64,000 bases of DNA from Pseudoalteromonas sp. MEBiC 03607. Its GTDB lineage: Bacteria; Pseudomonadota; Gammaproteobacteria; Enterobacterales; Alteromonadaceae. Where the stretch lies: positions 1,746,501 to 1,810,500 of the forward strand of contig NZ_SRRY01000001.1 in NCBI RefSeq assembly GCF_004792295.1, given 5' to 3'. The notes beneath the pieces are model-generated. The model was given only the letters and a program-made list of their open reading frames with translations. It was not told the origin of the DNA and made no database searches. Shown here one piece after another: positions 16,633-24,430 of the stretch; within the stretch, counting starts at the first letter, position 1, and every line of letters begins with the position of its first letter. A program made the translations under genes and the position numbers.

Positions 16633-18045
16633 ATGAGCCAATCATTTGCAAAGAACACCTTTAATTCGTTAAAAAATAAAGCGGAAAAAGCCCTTCATCG
16701 TAGTTTAGACCAACACGTGAAGTTAGCCGTCACGGGGTTAAGTGGCAGTGGCAAAACCGCGTTTATTACAGCCTTAGTTAAACACCTAACAAGTCAAGCT
16801 GACGAAAAAAACTTACCTTTTTTTGATGTGATGCGCGAAAAGCGTCATATCGCTACAAAAATTGTGCCGCAGCAAGCACTGACAATACCGACATTTGAAT
16901 ATAACAATGCATTATCGGCGTTGTTACCTGTTGAAGGTGAGCCAACATGGCCTGCCTCTACCGAGCGCATAAATACGCTACGTTTAGCAATTAAGTACCA
17001 AAGTAACTCGGGGCTACGTGGTCACTTCGCACCGCAATCAACACTTTATTTAGACATCATAGATTACCCAGGTGAATGGCTACTTGATTTACCAATGCTA
17101 GAGCAATCATTTGCTGATTGGTGTGAGTCACAATACTCACTGTTGCAGCAAACAGCCCGTAACGAAAAGGCTAAGCCATTTTTAACAGCCCTTGCTGAAC
17201 TTGATTTATCAGCCAGTGTTGATGAAAGTAAACTTGCTGATGTTGCTTCGCTCTATCAGCAGCTATTGCTCGGCCTTAAAAAAGACACCAAACTTGCCAT
17301 GTTACAACCTGGTCGCATGCTGATGCCCGGTGAGCTAAAAGGCGCGCCGTTATTACAGTTTTTCCCGGTTGCGAATGTGCCTGACGATATAAGCGAAGGG
17401 TCAAATCTAGCGCATCTTAAAAAGCGCTATAAGGCCTATGTAAAAGAGGTTGTAAAACCTTTTTACGAGAAGCATTTTCGTCATTTTGACCGACAAATTG
17501 TGCTGGTGGATGTGCTCAGTGCCTTGAATGAAGGTAGCGAAACGCTGCATGAGCAAAGTCGTGTTATTAACCAGTTGCTGGCGCACTTTAATTATGGTGA
17601 AGCAAGCTTCTTTAAACGTTTGTTTAAACCAAACATCGACAAGCTACTGTTTGCGGCCAATAAGTCAGATCATATTAGTGCTCAGTATCACAAAGATTTA
17701 GCGCTATTGCTTGATTCAATCGTGCATGACCAAACGAATCACTTAAAGTTCGAAGGCGTGCAAATCGAAACCATGGCAATGTCATCTATCTGCGCTACAG
17801 AGCCGCGCCAAGTGGCTGAAAAAGGCCAGCAGTTAGCCTGTATTTATGGCAAACCTTTGGGCGAGCAAGAATGGCTAACGTATTTACCGCCGCAGCCACC
17901 ATCACGCCTTCTCAACAAACAAGAGTGGCCAAAACAAGGCTTTGAGTTCTTATCGTTTTCGCCACTACCATGCCCTGATAAACGGTTAAAGCATATTCGT
18001 TTAGATCATGTCATGCAGTACCTGATAGGAGATAAACTAACATGA
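16633..18045 (+). CDS. ycjX: YcjX-family (DUF463) P-loop NTPase, psp-associated
   Basis: This 470-residue conserved protein regularly accompanies psp operons; its cellular job is poorly defined. It has a GTPase-like P-loop GLSGSGKT at 35-42, a 'LYLDIIDYPGEWLLDLPML' switch-like segment and an 'AANKSDH' NKxD-type guanine-recognition motif. GTP binding is therefore plausible. It follows pspC by 62 bp, with a hairpin that overlaps its ribosome site, and it overlaps ycjF by four bases. In E. coli ycjX and ycjF are also near psp and respond to the same stress, so an envelope role is inferred. Confidence 0.9.
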   Translation: MSQSFAKNTFNSLKNKAEKALHRSLDQHVKLAVTGLSGSGKTAFITALVKHLTSQADEKNLPFFDVMREKRHIATKIVPQQALTIPTFEYNNALSALLPVEGEPTWPASTERINTLRLAIKYQSNSGLRGHFAPQSTLYLDIIDYPGEWLLDLPMLEQSFADWCESQYSLLQQTARNEKAKPFLTALAELDLSASVDESKLADVASLYQQLLLGLKKDTKLAMLQPGRMLMPGELKGAPLLQFFPVANVPDDISEGSNLAHLKKRYKAYVKEVVKPFYEKHFRHFDRQIVLVDVLSALNEGSETLHEQSRVINQLLAHFNYGEASFFKRLFKPNIDKLLFAANKSDHISAQYHKDLALLLDSIVHDQTNHLKFEGVQIETMAMSSICATEPRQVAEKGQQLACIYGKPLGEQEWLTYLPPQPPSRLLNKQEWPKQGFEFLSFSPLPCPDKRLKHIRLDHVMQYLIGDKLT

Positions 18046-19076
18046 GTGAGCAACCAAAGGAGATGAACTTTCAGGCTGGTCGTCGTATTTCAAGCTCTGC
18101 AAGTAACGAAGCTACAGCAGAGGAGTTAACTGTTGCTAAAGTCATAGAAAACGCCGAATTTATCGATACTGAAGAAGATCAGCAAGGTAGCATTGAGCTT
18201 GAGCCTGTGTATAAAAAGTCGAAATGGCAAACCCTAAAGGGGGTGTTTGTTGTTAGCTTTTTAGCGTTAGTGTTACTTGAGTTTGCGATGTCACTATTTG
18301 TGACGTTTCAGCAATCAATTATTTTAGGCTCGGTGTATTTAACGGCAGTTCTTAGTGGTGTACTACTAATTGCTCGTGTTATTTGGCGCGAGTACCGCAT
18401 GTTAAGAAGTTTAAAGCGTAATCAATTGCATCGTACCGAGGCCGACCGTTTACTCAATAGCGAGCAAGTAGGTGAAGCACTGCCGTGGCTTGAAAAGCTT
18501 AATAAACATCAGGAGCTTACAGGGTTTGAAGAGTTTAAGCAGCAAATAGCAAGTCACCATACCGATAAAGAAATCATGACCTTATACGCCGATAGTTTAT
18601 TGGTAAGCCAAGATCAGCAAGCGAAAAAACTGATTAACCGTTTTGCCACTGAGTCTGGCTTATTGGTGGCGCTAAGCCCACTGGCTTTAGTCGATATGAT
18701 GGCGGTGCTATGGCGTGGCACTAAGCTCATTGAGCAAATTGGCCGTATTTACGGTATTGGTTTTGGTTATGCAAGCCGTATTAAATTGTATCGCTTATTA
18801 GTGAAACAGGTACTGTTTGTTGGTAGTGCAGAGTTAGTCTCAGATTTAGCAGCAACGGCACTAAGCGCTGAATTACTGGGGAAATTGTCGGGCCGTGCAG
18901 CGCAAGGGCTAAGTGCAGGTATTTTTACTGCGCGTATAGGGTATAAAGCGATGGAGCTTAGCCGCCCGTTACCTCGTTTAGAGCATAAGCGCAGTTTGCT
19001 GAAAGAAACCGCCAATAGTATTGCCCGTAAAATTGCCTCACGCACGGGTGACAAAGAGACCGAAAATACAAAATGA
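18042..19076 (+). CDS. ycjF: YcjF-family (DUF697) inner-membrane protein
   Basis: This 344-residue membrane protein partners YcjX by context. After a charged cytoplasmic N-terminus it has a pair of transmembrane helices at about 68-110 ('GVFVVSFLALVLLEFAMSLF' and 'IILGSVYLTAVLSGVLLIARVI'). A C-terminal DUF697-type region follows, with further hydrophobic segments ('LLVALSPLALVDMMAVLW'). The ATG overlaps the ycjX stop by four bases. Its biochemical function is unknown; it may anchor the YcjX NTPase to the membrane during Psp stress. It ends the psp-ycj unit, and I see no clear terminator in the 134 bp that follow. Confidence 0.88.
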   Translation: MSEQPKEMNFQAGRRISSSASNEATAEELTVAKVIENAEFIDTEEDQQGSIELEPVYKKSKWQTLKGVFVVSFLALVLLEFAMSLFVTFQQSIILGSVYLTAVLSGVLLIARVIWREYRMLRSLKRNQLHRTEADRLLNSEQVGEALPWLEKLNKHQELTGFEEFKQQIASHHTDKEIMTLYADSLLVSQDQQAKKLINRFATESGLLVALSPLALVDMMAVLWRGTKLIEQIGRIYGIGFGYASRIKLYRLLVKQVLFVGSAELVSDLAATALSAELLGKLSGRAAQGLSAGIFTARIGYKAMELSRPLPRLEHKRSLLKETANSIARKIASRTGDKETENTK

Positions 19077-19210
19077 CAACTTTTGTGTACAGTTAATAAA
19101 AACAGCTGAGTGATATTTAGCCATCTGAGCATCCGGCATGCTTGTGCATTGTGGGTATCTACGTTTTATTTATGAGTATGAAGTACTGATAATAAAAACG
19201 AGAACACACA

Positions 19211-20392
19211 ATGACTAAGCATCACTTACATACACAATGTATTCATGGTCCAGAAAAACCAAACGATCCTCACGGCGCACTGAGTGCGCCACTTTACCAA
19301 ACCTCTACCTTCTCCTTTGCTAATGCCGCCCAAGGTGCAGCCCGATTTGCCGGTGAAGAGCAGGGCTTTATTTATACCCGTTTAGGTAACCCAACAACGC
19401 AAGAGCTAGAGCAAAAAGTGGCTCAGTTAGAAAACTGTGAAGCAGCGGCTGCCACAGCGACCGGTATGGGAGCCGTGTCTGCGTCTGTGCTTAGCTTTTT
19501 ACAACAAGGTGACCACCTAGTCGCATCAAGTGCGTTATACGGTTGTACTTTTGCATTTTTTGCTCACATGTTGCCGCGCTTTGGTATCGAAGTCACTTTC
19601 GTTGATATGACCAATGAAGCTGAACTTCGCGGTGCGGTTAAAGCCAATTCAAAAATGATTTTTGCAGAAACGCCAATTAATCCGACCATGGCGGTGCTTG
19701 ATCTAAGTTTAATTGCTGATGTTGCCAAGCAGCATCAATTGATAAGCGTTATCGACAATACCTTCTTAACGCCTCTGCTACAGCAACCGACCTCGTTTGG
19801 TATTGATATTGTGGTGCATAGCGCAACTAAATACCTAAATGGCCATGGTGATGTGGTAGCTGGGCTTGTGTGTGGCACAGAGGAGCATATCAACCTAATC
19901 AAAATGACGGTGCTAAAAGATATTGGTGCAACGATTAGCCCTCATGATGCATGGTTAATTAATCGCGGTTTAAAAACCCTTGCTGTGCGCATGGAGCGTC
20001 ACTGTGCGAGTGCCCAAATAGTTGCTGAATATTTAGAGCAACACCCGCTAGTAAGCCAAGTTTATTATCCAGGACTTAAATCACATCCGGGTCATAAATT
20101 TATTGGCTCGCAGATGAAAGCGGCTGGAGGTGTTATTGCCTTTGAAATTAAAGGCAGCCTAGAAGATGGCGAAACATTCATAAATAACACCCAGCTTTGC
20201 ACTCTGGCGGTCAGTTTAGGGGATGCTGAAACCCTCATTCAACATCCTGCATCGATGACACATTCGCCTTATACACCAGAAGAAAGAGCAGCAGCTGGGA
20301 TAAGTGATGGTCTAATTCGACTATCAGTTGGTCTAGAGGATGTTAACGACATTATTAACGATCTTAAAACTGCATTTACATTCATTGGTTAG
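19211..20392 (+). CDS. megL: Methionine gamma-lyase (PLP-dependent)
   Basis: This enzyme cleaves L-methionine to methanethiol, 2-oxobutanoate and ammonia. The 393-residue protein belongs to the Cys/Met metabolism PLP family, with Lys207 as the Schiff-base residue in 'HSATKYLNGHGD' and Tyr55/Arg57 of 'YTRLGN' contacting phosphate. Tyr110-Gly-Cys112 in 'SALYGCTFAFF' is the active-site cysteine that distinguishes methionine gamma-lyases (Cys116 in Pseudomonas putida) from cystathionine lyases. It stands alone between ycjF and phhA. No MetJ-type operator is apparent upstream. Methanethiol release would feed marine sulfur volatiles. Confidence 0.88.
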   Translation: MTKHHLHTQCIHGPEKPNDPHGALSAPLYQTSTFSFANAAQGAARFAGEEQGFIYTRLGNPTTQELEQKVAQLENCEAAAATATGMGAVSASVLSFLQQGDHLVASSALYGCTFAFFAHMLPRFGIEVTFVDMTNEAELRGAVKANSKMIFAETPINPTMAVLDLSLIADVAKQHQLISVIDNTFLTPLLQQPTSFGIDIVVHSATKYLNGHGDVVAGLVCGTEEHINLIKMTVLKDIGATISPHDAWLINRGLKTLAVRMERHCASAQIVAEYLEQHPLVSQVYYPGLKSHPGHKFIGSQMKAAGGVIAFEIKGSLEDGETFINNTQLCTLAVSLGDAETLIQHPASMTHSPYTPEERAAAGISDGLIRLSVGLEDVNDIINDLKTAFTFIG

Positions 20393-20394
20393 GT

Positions 20395-20412
20395 TGTAAT
20401 TTTAAGTTTACG
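20395..20412 (+). promoter_or_regulatory. TyrR/PhhR-like box 1 upstream of phhA
   Basis: TGTAATTTTAAGTTTACG fits the TyrR-family consensus TGTAAA-N6-TTTACA with the invariant G-N14-C. It starts three bases after the megL stop and is centred about 215 bp before the phhA start, a typical upstream-activator distance. Confidence 0.6.
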
Positions 20413-20469
20413 GTTTTGCTTGCCTTAATACCTTTAAAAACGGGGTGTGTAAACTTTTAGATCCTTTGG

Positions 20470-20487
20470 TGTAATTTAATCTTTACG
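20470..20487 (+). promoter_or_regulatory. TyrR/PhhR-like box 2 upstream of phhA
   Basis: TGTAATTTAATCTTTACG has the same half-sites as box 1 and lies exactly 75 bp downstream of it. It abuts a candidate sigma-54 promoter. A weaker G-N14-C match (20448-20465) lies between the two boxes. Confidence 0.62.
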
Positions 20488-20504
20488 TTGGGGCTGTTTC
20501 TGCA
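20488..20504 (+). promoter_or_regulatory. Possible sigma-54 promoter of phhAB
   Basis: TTGG (20488-20491), ten bases, then GCA (20502-20504) gives the GG-N10-GC skeleton of sigma-54 promoters. In Pseudomonas aeruginosa phhA is sigma-54 dependent and activated by PhhR, which makes the match meaningful. The -24 element lacks the usual CAC, so the call is tentative. Confidence 0.35.
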
Positions 20505-20520
20505 AACCTTAGAAACAGCC
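20492..20520 (+). repeat. Inverted repeat in the phhA leader
   Basis: GGCTGTTTC (20492-20500) and GAAACAGCC (20512-20520) form a 9-bp perfect stem around an 11-base loop, overlapping the candidate -12 element. Neither side has a T-run. It may be an operator or a remnant terminator of megL. Confidence 0.5.
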
Positions 20521-20618
20521 AAAACTATTAAAATTTAGCTTACTTTTACATAGTATCGTCTTAACAAGTTAATGAGATTCTGATCAATGCTGATCAAGAT
20601 TTAACGAAGAAGGTTATT

Positions 20619-21416
20619 ATGGCTAAAGCAAGTAATTACACCTCCAAGCAACCTGATGAAAATGGGGTTATCCATTGGAGCGAAGAAGAAAATAAAATAT
20701 GGTCTGAGCTAGTTGCTCGCCAACTCGCTTGCATAGAAGGTAAAGCCTGTGATGAATATTTAGCAGGTCTTAAGAAAATTAATTTACCAACAGATCGTAT
20801 TCCACAACTTAGTGAACTCAACGAAGTGCTACTCGAAACAACGGGCTGGCAAGTCGCGCCTGTTCCAGCACTGATTGATTTTGATGAGTTCTTTCGATTA
20901 TTAGCAAACAAGCAGTTCCCTGTTGCGACCTTTATTCGCAGTCGTGAAGAGTTTGACTATTTACAAGAGCCAGATATCTTCCACGAGATTTTTGGCCATT
21001 GTGCGATGCTTACCAACCCAGCATTTGCTGAGTTTACGCACAAATATGGTCAGTTAGGTTATGCCGCTGAAAAGAAAGATCGTGTTTATTTAGCGCGCCT
21101 GTACTGGTTTACTGTTGAGTTTGGTTTAATGCAAACCGAACAGGGTCTGCGTATTTATGGTGGTGGTATTTTATCAAGCCCAGGCGAAACACAGTATGTG
21201 TACTCAGATAAGCCTGAAATCAATGCGATGAATGTGCTAGATGTATTACGTACACCTTATCGTATTGATATTATGCAGCCTGTGTACTACACCATAAACT
21301 CAATCAATGACTTATTTGATATTTCACAAATGGATATCATGTCGCTGGTGAGTAAAGCAAAAGAATTAGGGCTACATGAGCCAAAGTTTCCTCCTAAAGA
21401 AAAATTAGCAAGTTAA
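20619..21416 (+). CDS. phhA: Phenylalanine 4-hydroxylase
   Basis: This non-haem iron, tetrahydropterin-dependent monooxygenase converts L-phenylalanine to L-tyrosine in the cytoplasm. The 265-residue protein is the compact bacterial form without an ACT regulatory domain. Iron ligands are visible as His122 and His127 in 'FHEIFGHCAM' and Glu167 in 'YWFTVEFGLM', corresponding to His138/His143/Glu184 of the Chromobacterium enzyme. A strong AAGAAGG site precedes the ATG. phhB follows nine bases after the stop and recycles the pterin cofactor. TyrR/PhhR-like boxes upstream suggest induction by aromatic amino acids. Confidence 0.96.
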   Translation: MAKASNYTSKQPDENGVIHWSEEENKIWSELVARQLACIEGKACDEYLAGLKKINLPTDRIPQLSELNEVLLETTGWQVAPVPALIDFDEFFRLLANKQFPVATFIRSREEFDYLQEPDIFHEIFGHCAMLTNPAFAEFTHKYGQLGYAAEKKDRVYLARLYWFTVEFGLMQTEQGLRIYGGGILSSPGETQYVYSDKPEINAMNVLDVLRTPYRIDIMQPVYYTINSINDLFDISQMDIMSLVSKAKELGLHEPKFPPKEKLAS

Positions 21417-21425
21417 GGATTTATA

Positions 21426-21770
21426 ATGTCTTCATTAAGCACACAAAAGTGTGAAGCGTGTCGTGCGGATGCGCCAAAAGTTTCTGATGCTGAATTAGCA
21501 GAATTGATCAAAATGATCCCAGATTGGGTTCCTGAAGTGCGCGACGGCATTATGCAATTAGAGCGTGTTTACAAGTTTAAAAACTTCAAGCAAGCACTTG
21601 AGTTCACTAATAAAGTGGGCGATATGGCTGAAGAAGAAGGTCACCACCCAGGTCTGTTAACCGAGTGGGGCAAAGTAACTGTTACTTGGTGGAGCCACTC
21701 TATCAAAGGGTTACACAAAAATGATTTTATCTGTGCTGCTAAAACAGACGATGTATTCGCTGCACTGTAA
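21426..21770 (+). CDS. phhB: Pterin-4a-carbinolamine dehydratase
   Basis: This enzyme dehydrates the 4a-hydroxytetrahydropterin formed by PhhA, allowing cofactor regeneration. The 114-residue protein has the family signature '[20 protein letters not shown]' with the catalytic His-His-Pro and a downstream '[12 protein letters not shown]'. The ATG lies nine bases after phhA with AAGGAT between, so the two form an operon. The last base of the stop codon is also the first base of a 65-bp sequence repeated perfectly 787 bp further on. That sequence contains the operon's terminator. Confidence 0.95.
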   Translation: MSSLSTQKCEACRADAPKVSDAELAELIKMIPDWVPEVRDGIMQLERVYKFKNFKQALEFTNKVGDMAEEEGHHPGLLTEWGKVTVTWWSHSIKGLHKNDFICAAKTDDVFAAL

Positions 21771-21834
21771 ATTTTAAGTTCTGCCCAGAACGATAAAAGG
21801 CGTAACCTCAGGTTGCGCCTTTTTGCTTTTTTAG
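21770..21834 (+). repeat. 65-bp perfect direct repeat, copy 1 (phhB 3' end)
   Basis: The copy starts at the last base of the phhB stop and contains a 14-bp palindrome GTTCTG-CC-CAGAAC (21778-21791), then a Rho-independent terminator. It is identical base for base to 22557-22621. The flanks differ immediately at both ends (A versus T before, T versus A after). Confidence 0.95.
21795..21832 (+). terminator. Rho-independent terminator of phhAB
   Basis: AAAAGGCGTAACC (21795-21807), loop TCA, and GGTTGCGCCTTTT (21811-21823) pair over 13 bp with one G-U. TTTTT and a second T-run follow. Confidence 0.93.
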
Positions 21835-22048
21835 TTCTGATTTCAGCACCCTACTTGAAGGGACTTCATAAAAAGGCTAGCATGAACCTTATATAGGTAA
21901 ATACTAGGGAAGGTGGTTTATCGTTTATTCCTCTAAGGTTGTAGAAAGCACTCAAACCCAGAGCTTTTATTTTTTACGCCATATCATATTATCAGCTTAT
22001 ATTTGCCTTTATCTTTTACTTTTACTAAAGCCACTTGAGGTACAAGCT

Positions 22049-22558
22049 ATGTTTGGTCGATTTAAATTGCATACTGTAGAAATGTCGCCGGAGGTATCAG
22101 GTCGAATAACTGATGGGGGTAAGCCATTATCAGGTGTGCAAGTAGCAAGAAGCCTAGCATATGATGGGTACAAAGATGGTAAAGAACAACTAGAGCATAC
22201 ATTTACAAATGAAAATGGTGAGTTTTCGTTTACAAAAATGGTAATCAAATCTCGTAAGCCAGGCAGTATCTTTGGACAGAACATGCCAGTATTACAAGCA
22301 ATTTATGTTGAGCGCGACGATAAGTTATATCAACTATGGTATACGAGTAAGATATGGGAACCAGTTAAGCCGTTAAGTGATTTGTTAATAAGATTGAATG
22401 CAGATCTTCAAAATAAAGAAATACACCATGAGGTTGATACAAGAAGTTTTGGTGGTATGCGCTTTCAAGTCGTTCTATCTATATGCTATTTCCAAGATAG
22501 CCTCATAACATCATTTTATAATAATCAAGAGATATCTTCTTATGCAGATATTGATTAA
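22049..22558 (+). CDS. Orphan carboxypeptidase-regulatory-like (DUF6795-type) protein in a repeat-flanked cassette
   Basis: I do not recognise a function. The 169-residue product has no signal peptide or membrane helix. Its N-terminal half, 'MSPEVSGRITDGGKPLSGVQVARSL...TNENGEFSFTKMVIKSRKPG' in abridged form, looks like a transthyretin/CarboxypepD-reg beta-sandwich and recalls DUF6795 proteins of marine gammaproteobacteria. The C-terminal half is unassigned. A GAGG lies nine bases before the ATG. Codons such as ATA and AGA are frequent, unlike the neighbouring housekeeping genes, which suggests acquisition. The gene is bracketed by a perfect 65-bp direct repeat of the phhB terminator, and its stop codon runs into copy 2. 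Confidence 0.72.
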   Translation: MFGRFKLHTVEMSPEVSGRITDGGKPLSGVQVARSLAYDGYKDGKEQLEHTFTNENGEFSFTKMVIKSRKPGSIFGQNMPVLQAIYVERDDKLYQLWYTSKIWEPVKPLSDLLIRLNADLQNKEIHHEVDTRSFGGMRFQVVLSICYFQDSLITSFYNNQEISSYADID

Positions 22559-22621
22559 TTTTAAGTTCTGCCCAGAACGATAAAAGGCGTAACCTCAGGT
22601 TGCGCCTTTTTGCTTTTTTAG
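22557..22621 (+). repeat. 65-bp perfect direct repeat, copy 2 (downstream of orphan gene)
   Basis: This copy is identical to 21770-21834 and begins within the stop codon of the orphan gene. The two copies are 787 bp apart, start to start, and frame one complete gene with its leader. Confidence 0.95.
22582..22619 (+). terminator. Rho-independent terminator of the orphan gene
   Basis: It has the same stem, TCA loop and T-runs as the phhAB terminator, carried in repeat copy 2. Confidence 0.93.
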
Positions 22622-22677
22622 AGCCCAAGAATTAACATTAGGCACTTATCTATGCAAGAACACTAGAAAAGTAAAGA

Positions 22678-23247
22678 ATGAAAAACAAAGCGCTTATTCT
22701 GCCATTCCTACTCATTTTACTGCCCTTAATTGATAGCTTGTTTATCCCGCAAACATTTGGCATTCAATGGCATAGCCCTAAGCTGATGTATCAAGTAGGC
22801 GTGGCGCTGATGATTATAAAGCTCACTATGGTTGCCATTGGGCTTTGGTTATTACTTAAAGCAAAGCGCCTTTATATGGAAGCCAGTAAATCGACCCGTA
22901 TTATTAAGTTTGCAGTCTTTTTACTCGGCGGTTTACAAGTGGTGATGATGACAGCAATATGCTTTTGGTATTTGGTGGCGGGCACGCAAGCGAAACACTT
23001 TATGCTGCAAGACAACATTGCTGTATTTACCGCTGATTATGGTGTATTTGCCCCGGTACATCATGAATTCTCATTTATATGCTTTGATGCCAATGGTTTT
23101 TACCACCTGCAACCAATTGCCCAGCTACCTTGGCTCGGAACCTTTACGTTTACTAGCCAAGATTCACGTTTAATCATTCAACATAAAAACCAAAGCGGCG
23201 CGAATACTCAAGAAATTTCATTAAAAGGGTATGGTTGTTTGCAATAA
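22678..23247 (+). CDS. Hypothetical membrane protein with three N-terminal helices
   Basis: This 189-residue protein is one I cannot assign to a family. It shows three probable transmembrane helices at about 4-22 ('KALILPFLLILLPLIDSLF'), 40-60 ('MYQVGVALMIIKLTMVAIGLW') and 76-99 ('IKFAVFLLGGLQVVMMTAICFWYL'). A roughly 90-residue, probably periplasmic domain follows, ending 'EISLKGYGCLQ'. It starts 57 bp after repeat copy 2, with only a weak purine-rich site (AAAGTAAAG) before the ATG. It is monocistronic and convergent with the efflux genes. The start and expression are reasonable but the function is unknown. Confidence 0.68.
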   Translation: MKNKALILPFLLILLPLIDSLFIPQTFGIQWHSPKLMYQVGVALMIIKLTMVAIGLWLLLKAKRLYMEASKSTRIIKFAVFLLGGLQVVMMTAICFWYLVAGTQAKHFMLQDNIAVFTADYGVFAPVHHEFSFICFDANGFYHLQPIAQLPWLGTFTFTSQDSRLIIQHKNQSGANTQEISLKGYGCLQ

Positions 23248-23280
23248 AGTGAAGAGGTATTGATCTTTGAAATAGTTATA

Positions 23281-23315
23281 ACTGCCAGCTCACGACATAT
23301 TCATTTGCTGGCAGT
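23281..23315. terminator. Hairpin between convergent orphan and efflux genes
   Basis: ACTGCCAGC (23281-23289) and GCTGGCAGT (23307-23315) form a perfect 9-bp stem with a 17-base loop. T-runs are weak on both sides, so this is a tentative bidirectional terminator. Confidence 0.5.
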
Positions 23316-23338
23316 CTATTACTTACATAGCTAACTAG

Positions 23339-24430
23339 TTATTGCTTTACCTGAACTTCGACTTCTTGCCCGGTTTGTAGTTGCTCGGCGCCGCGTACTG
23401 CGACTTTATCGCCCGCATTTAAGGTGATGTTAGAAGTCGGGGTGACTTCAACCAGTTTATCTTTACCATTACCGACTTTTACTGGAATTTGCAGGGCTTT
23501 GTTGTCGTTGTCGATTTTGACGATATGGGTGCCTTTTTTGCGTAAGATCAGCGCATCGCGATTCACCAGTAGTACATCCCCTTTGCTTTTTAGTGGCACG
23601 GCTACATCCACCAGTTGGCCAATTGCCCATGTTTGCTCGGCATCATTTGGAAGTAAGGCACGTACTTCTACGGTTTGTGAACGCGGATCGGTTGATGGGA
23701 TCACCGCTGTTACAATGGCTGTTGTCATATCAGGGGCTGATAAGTCGCCGGCTTGAATCGGTAACTCTATGCCTTTGTGTAAAAACTTTAAGTATTTAAC
23801 AGGCACGTACAAACGCACTTCTAAGTTATTAATATCGAGCAGGGTGATCAGTTCATCAGCACGATTTATTTCGCGACCAGCGCGTTTAAAACGCTCACTG
23901 ATCACGCCATCAAATGGAGCGCGCACGGTTGCACGCGAAAGTTGATCGTCTATCACTTTTAATTCAACCTTAGCCAGTGCGATATCAGATAACGCAAGGT
24001 CATGCTTATTTTGCATATCATCGACTTGGCTTGCTGCGGCACTGCTGGCTTTGGCGAGCTTTTGTAAACGAGCGAGCTCTTGTTGATATAAGCGTAGGTT
24101 TATTTTGGCGCGGTTGAGCATTTCTTGCTGGCGTGCTTTTTCAAGTTCAAGCGGTAAGGTGTCCATACGAACTAGGGTGTCGCCACTTTTAACCAGAGTG
24201 CCTGGCTCAACAACATATAATAAACGGCCGCTAACGCCTGCTGTTAGGGTTACATCATCTTTGCCATACAAAGTGCCGCTAACTTCAATTTCGCTTGTCA
24301 GCGGAGCTTGTGTGACGGTTTCTACTGTAACAGGTACGACTGCAAAGGCGTTAAATGCGATAAGACTGAATAACGCACAAAAGCGAGCGGTTAATTTACG
24401 AAAAGGTGTGTTCATTGTTTTAATACTCAT
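23339..24430 (-). CDS. RND efflux periplasmic adaptor (membrane fusion protein)
   Basis: This 363-residue HlyD/AcrA-type adaptor links an RND permease to an outer-membrane channel. A signal peptide ends near 'LFSLIAFNAFA', followed by the lipoyl/barrel-sandwich region ('EVSGTLYGKDDVTLTAGVSGRL'). A short alpha-helical hairpin ('KARQQEMLNRAKINLRLYQQELARL') then leads into the returning lipoyl segment 'ATVRAPFDGVISERFKRAGREI'. It is not a lipoprotein. The ATG overlaps the permease stop by four bases; an in-frame ATG 15 bases on (MNTPF) is possible. The order permease then adaptor is the reverse of acrAB. No TolC-like gene is nearby. The substrate is unknown. Confidence 0.88.
   Translation of the reverse strand: MSIKTMNTPFRKLTARFCALFSLIAFNAFAVVPVTVETVTQAPLTSEIEVSGTLYGKDDVTLTAGVSGRLLYVVEPGTLVKSGDTLVRMDTLPLELEKARQQEMLNRAKINLRLYQQELARLQKLAKASSAAASQVDDMQNKHDLALSDIALAKVELKVIDDQLSRATVRAPFDGVISERFKRAGREINRADELITLLDINNLEVRLYVPVKYLKFLHKGIELPIQAGDLSAPDMTTAIVTAVIPSTDPRSQTVEVRALLPNDAEQTWAIGQLVDVAVPLKSKGDVLLVNRDALILRKKGTHIVKIDNDNKALQIPVKVGNGKDKLVEVTPTSNITLNAGDKVAVRGAEQLQTGQEVEVQVKQ

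Noticed and set aside
19077..19210. MetJ boxes or a SAM riboswitch before methionine gamma-lyase
   Set aside because: No AGACGTCT-like tandem sites and no recognisable riboswitch architecture in the 134-bp gap.
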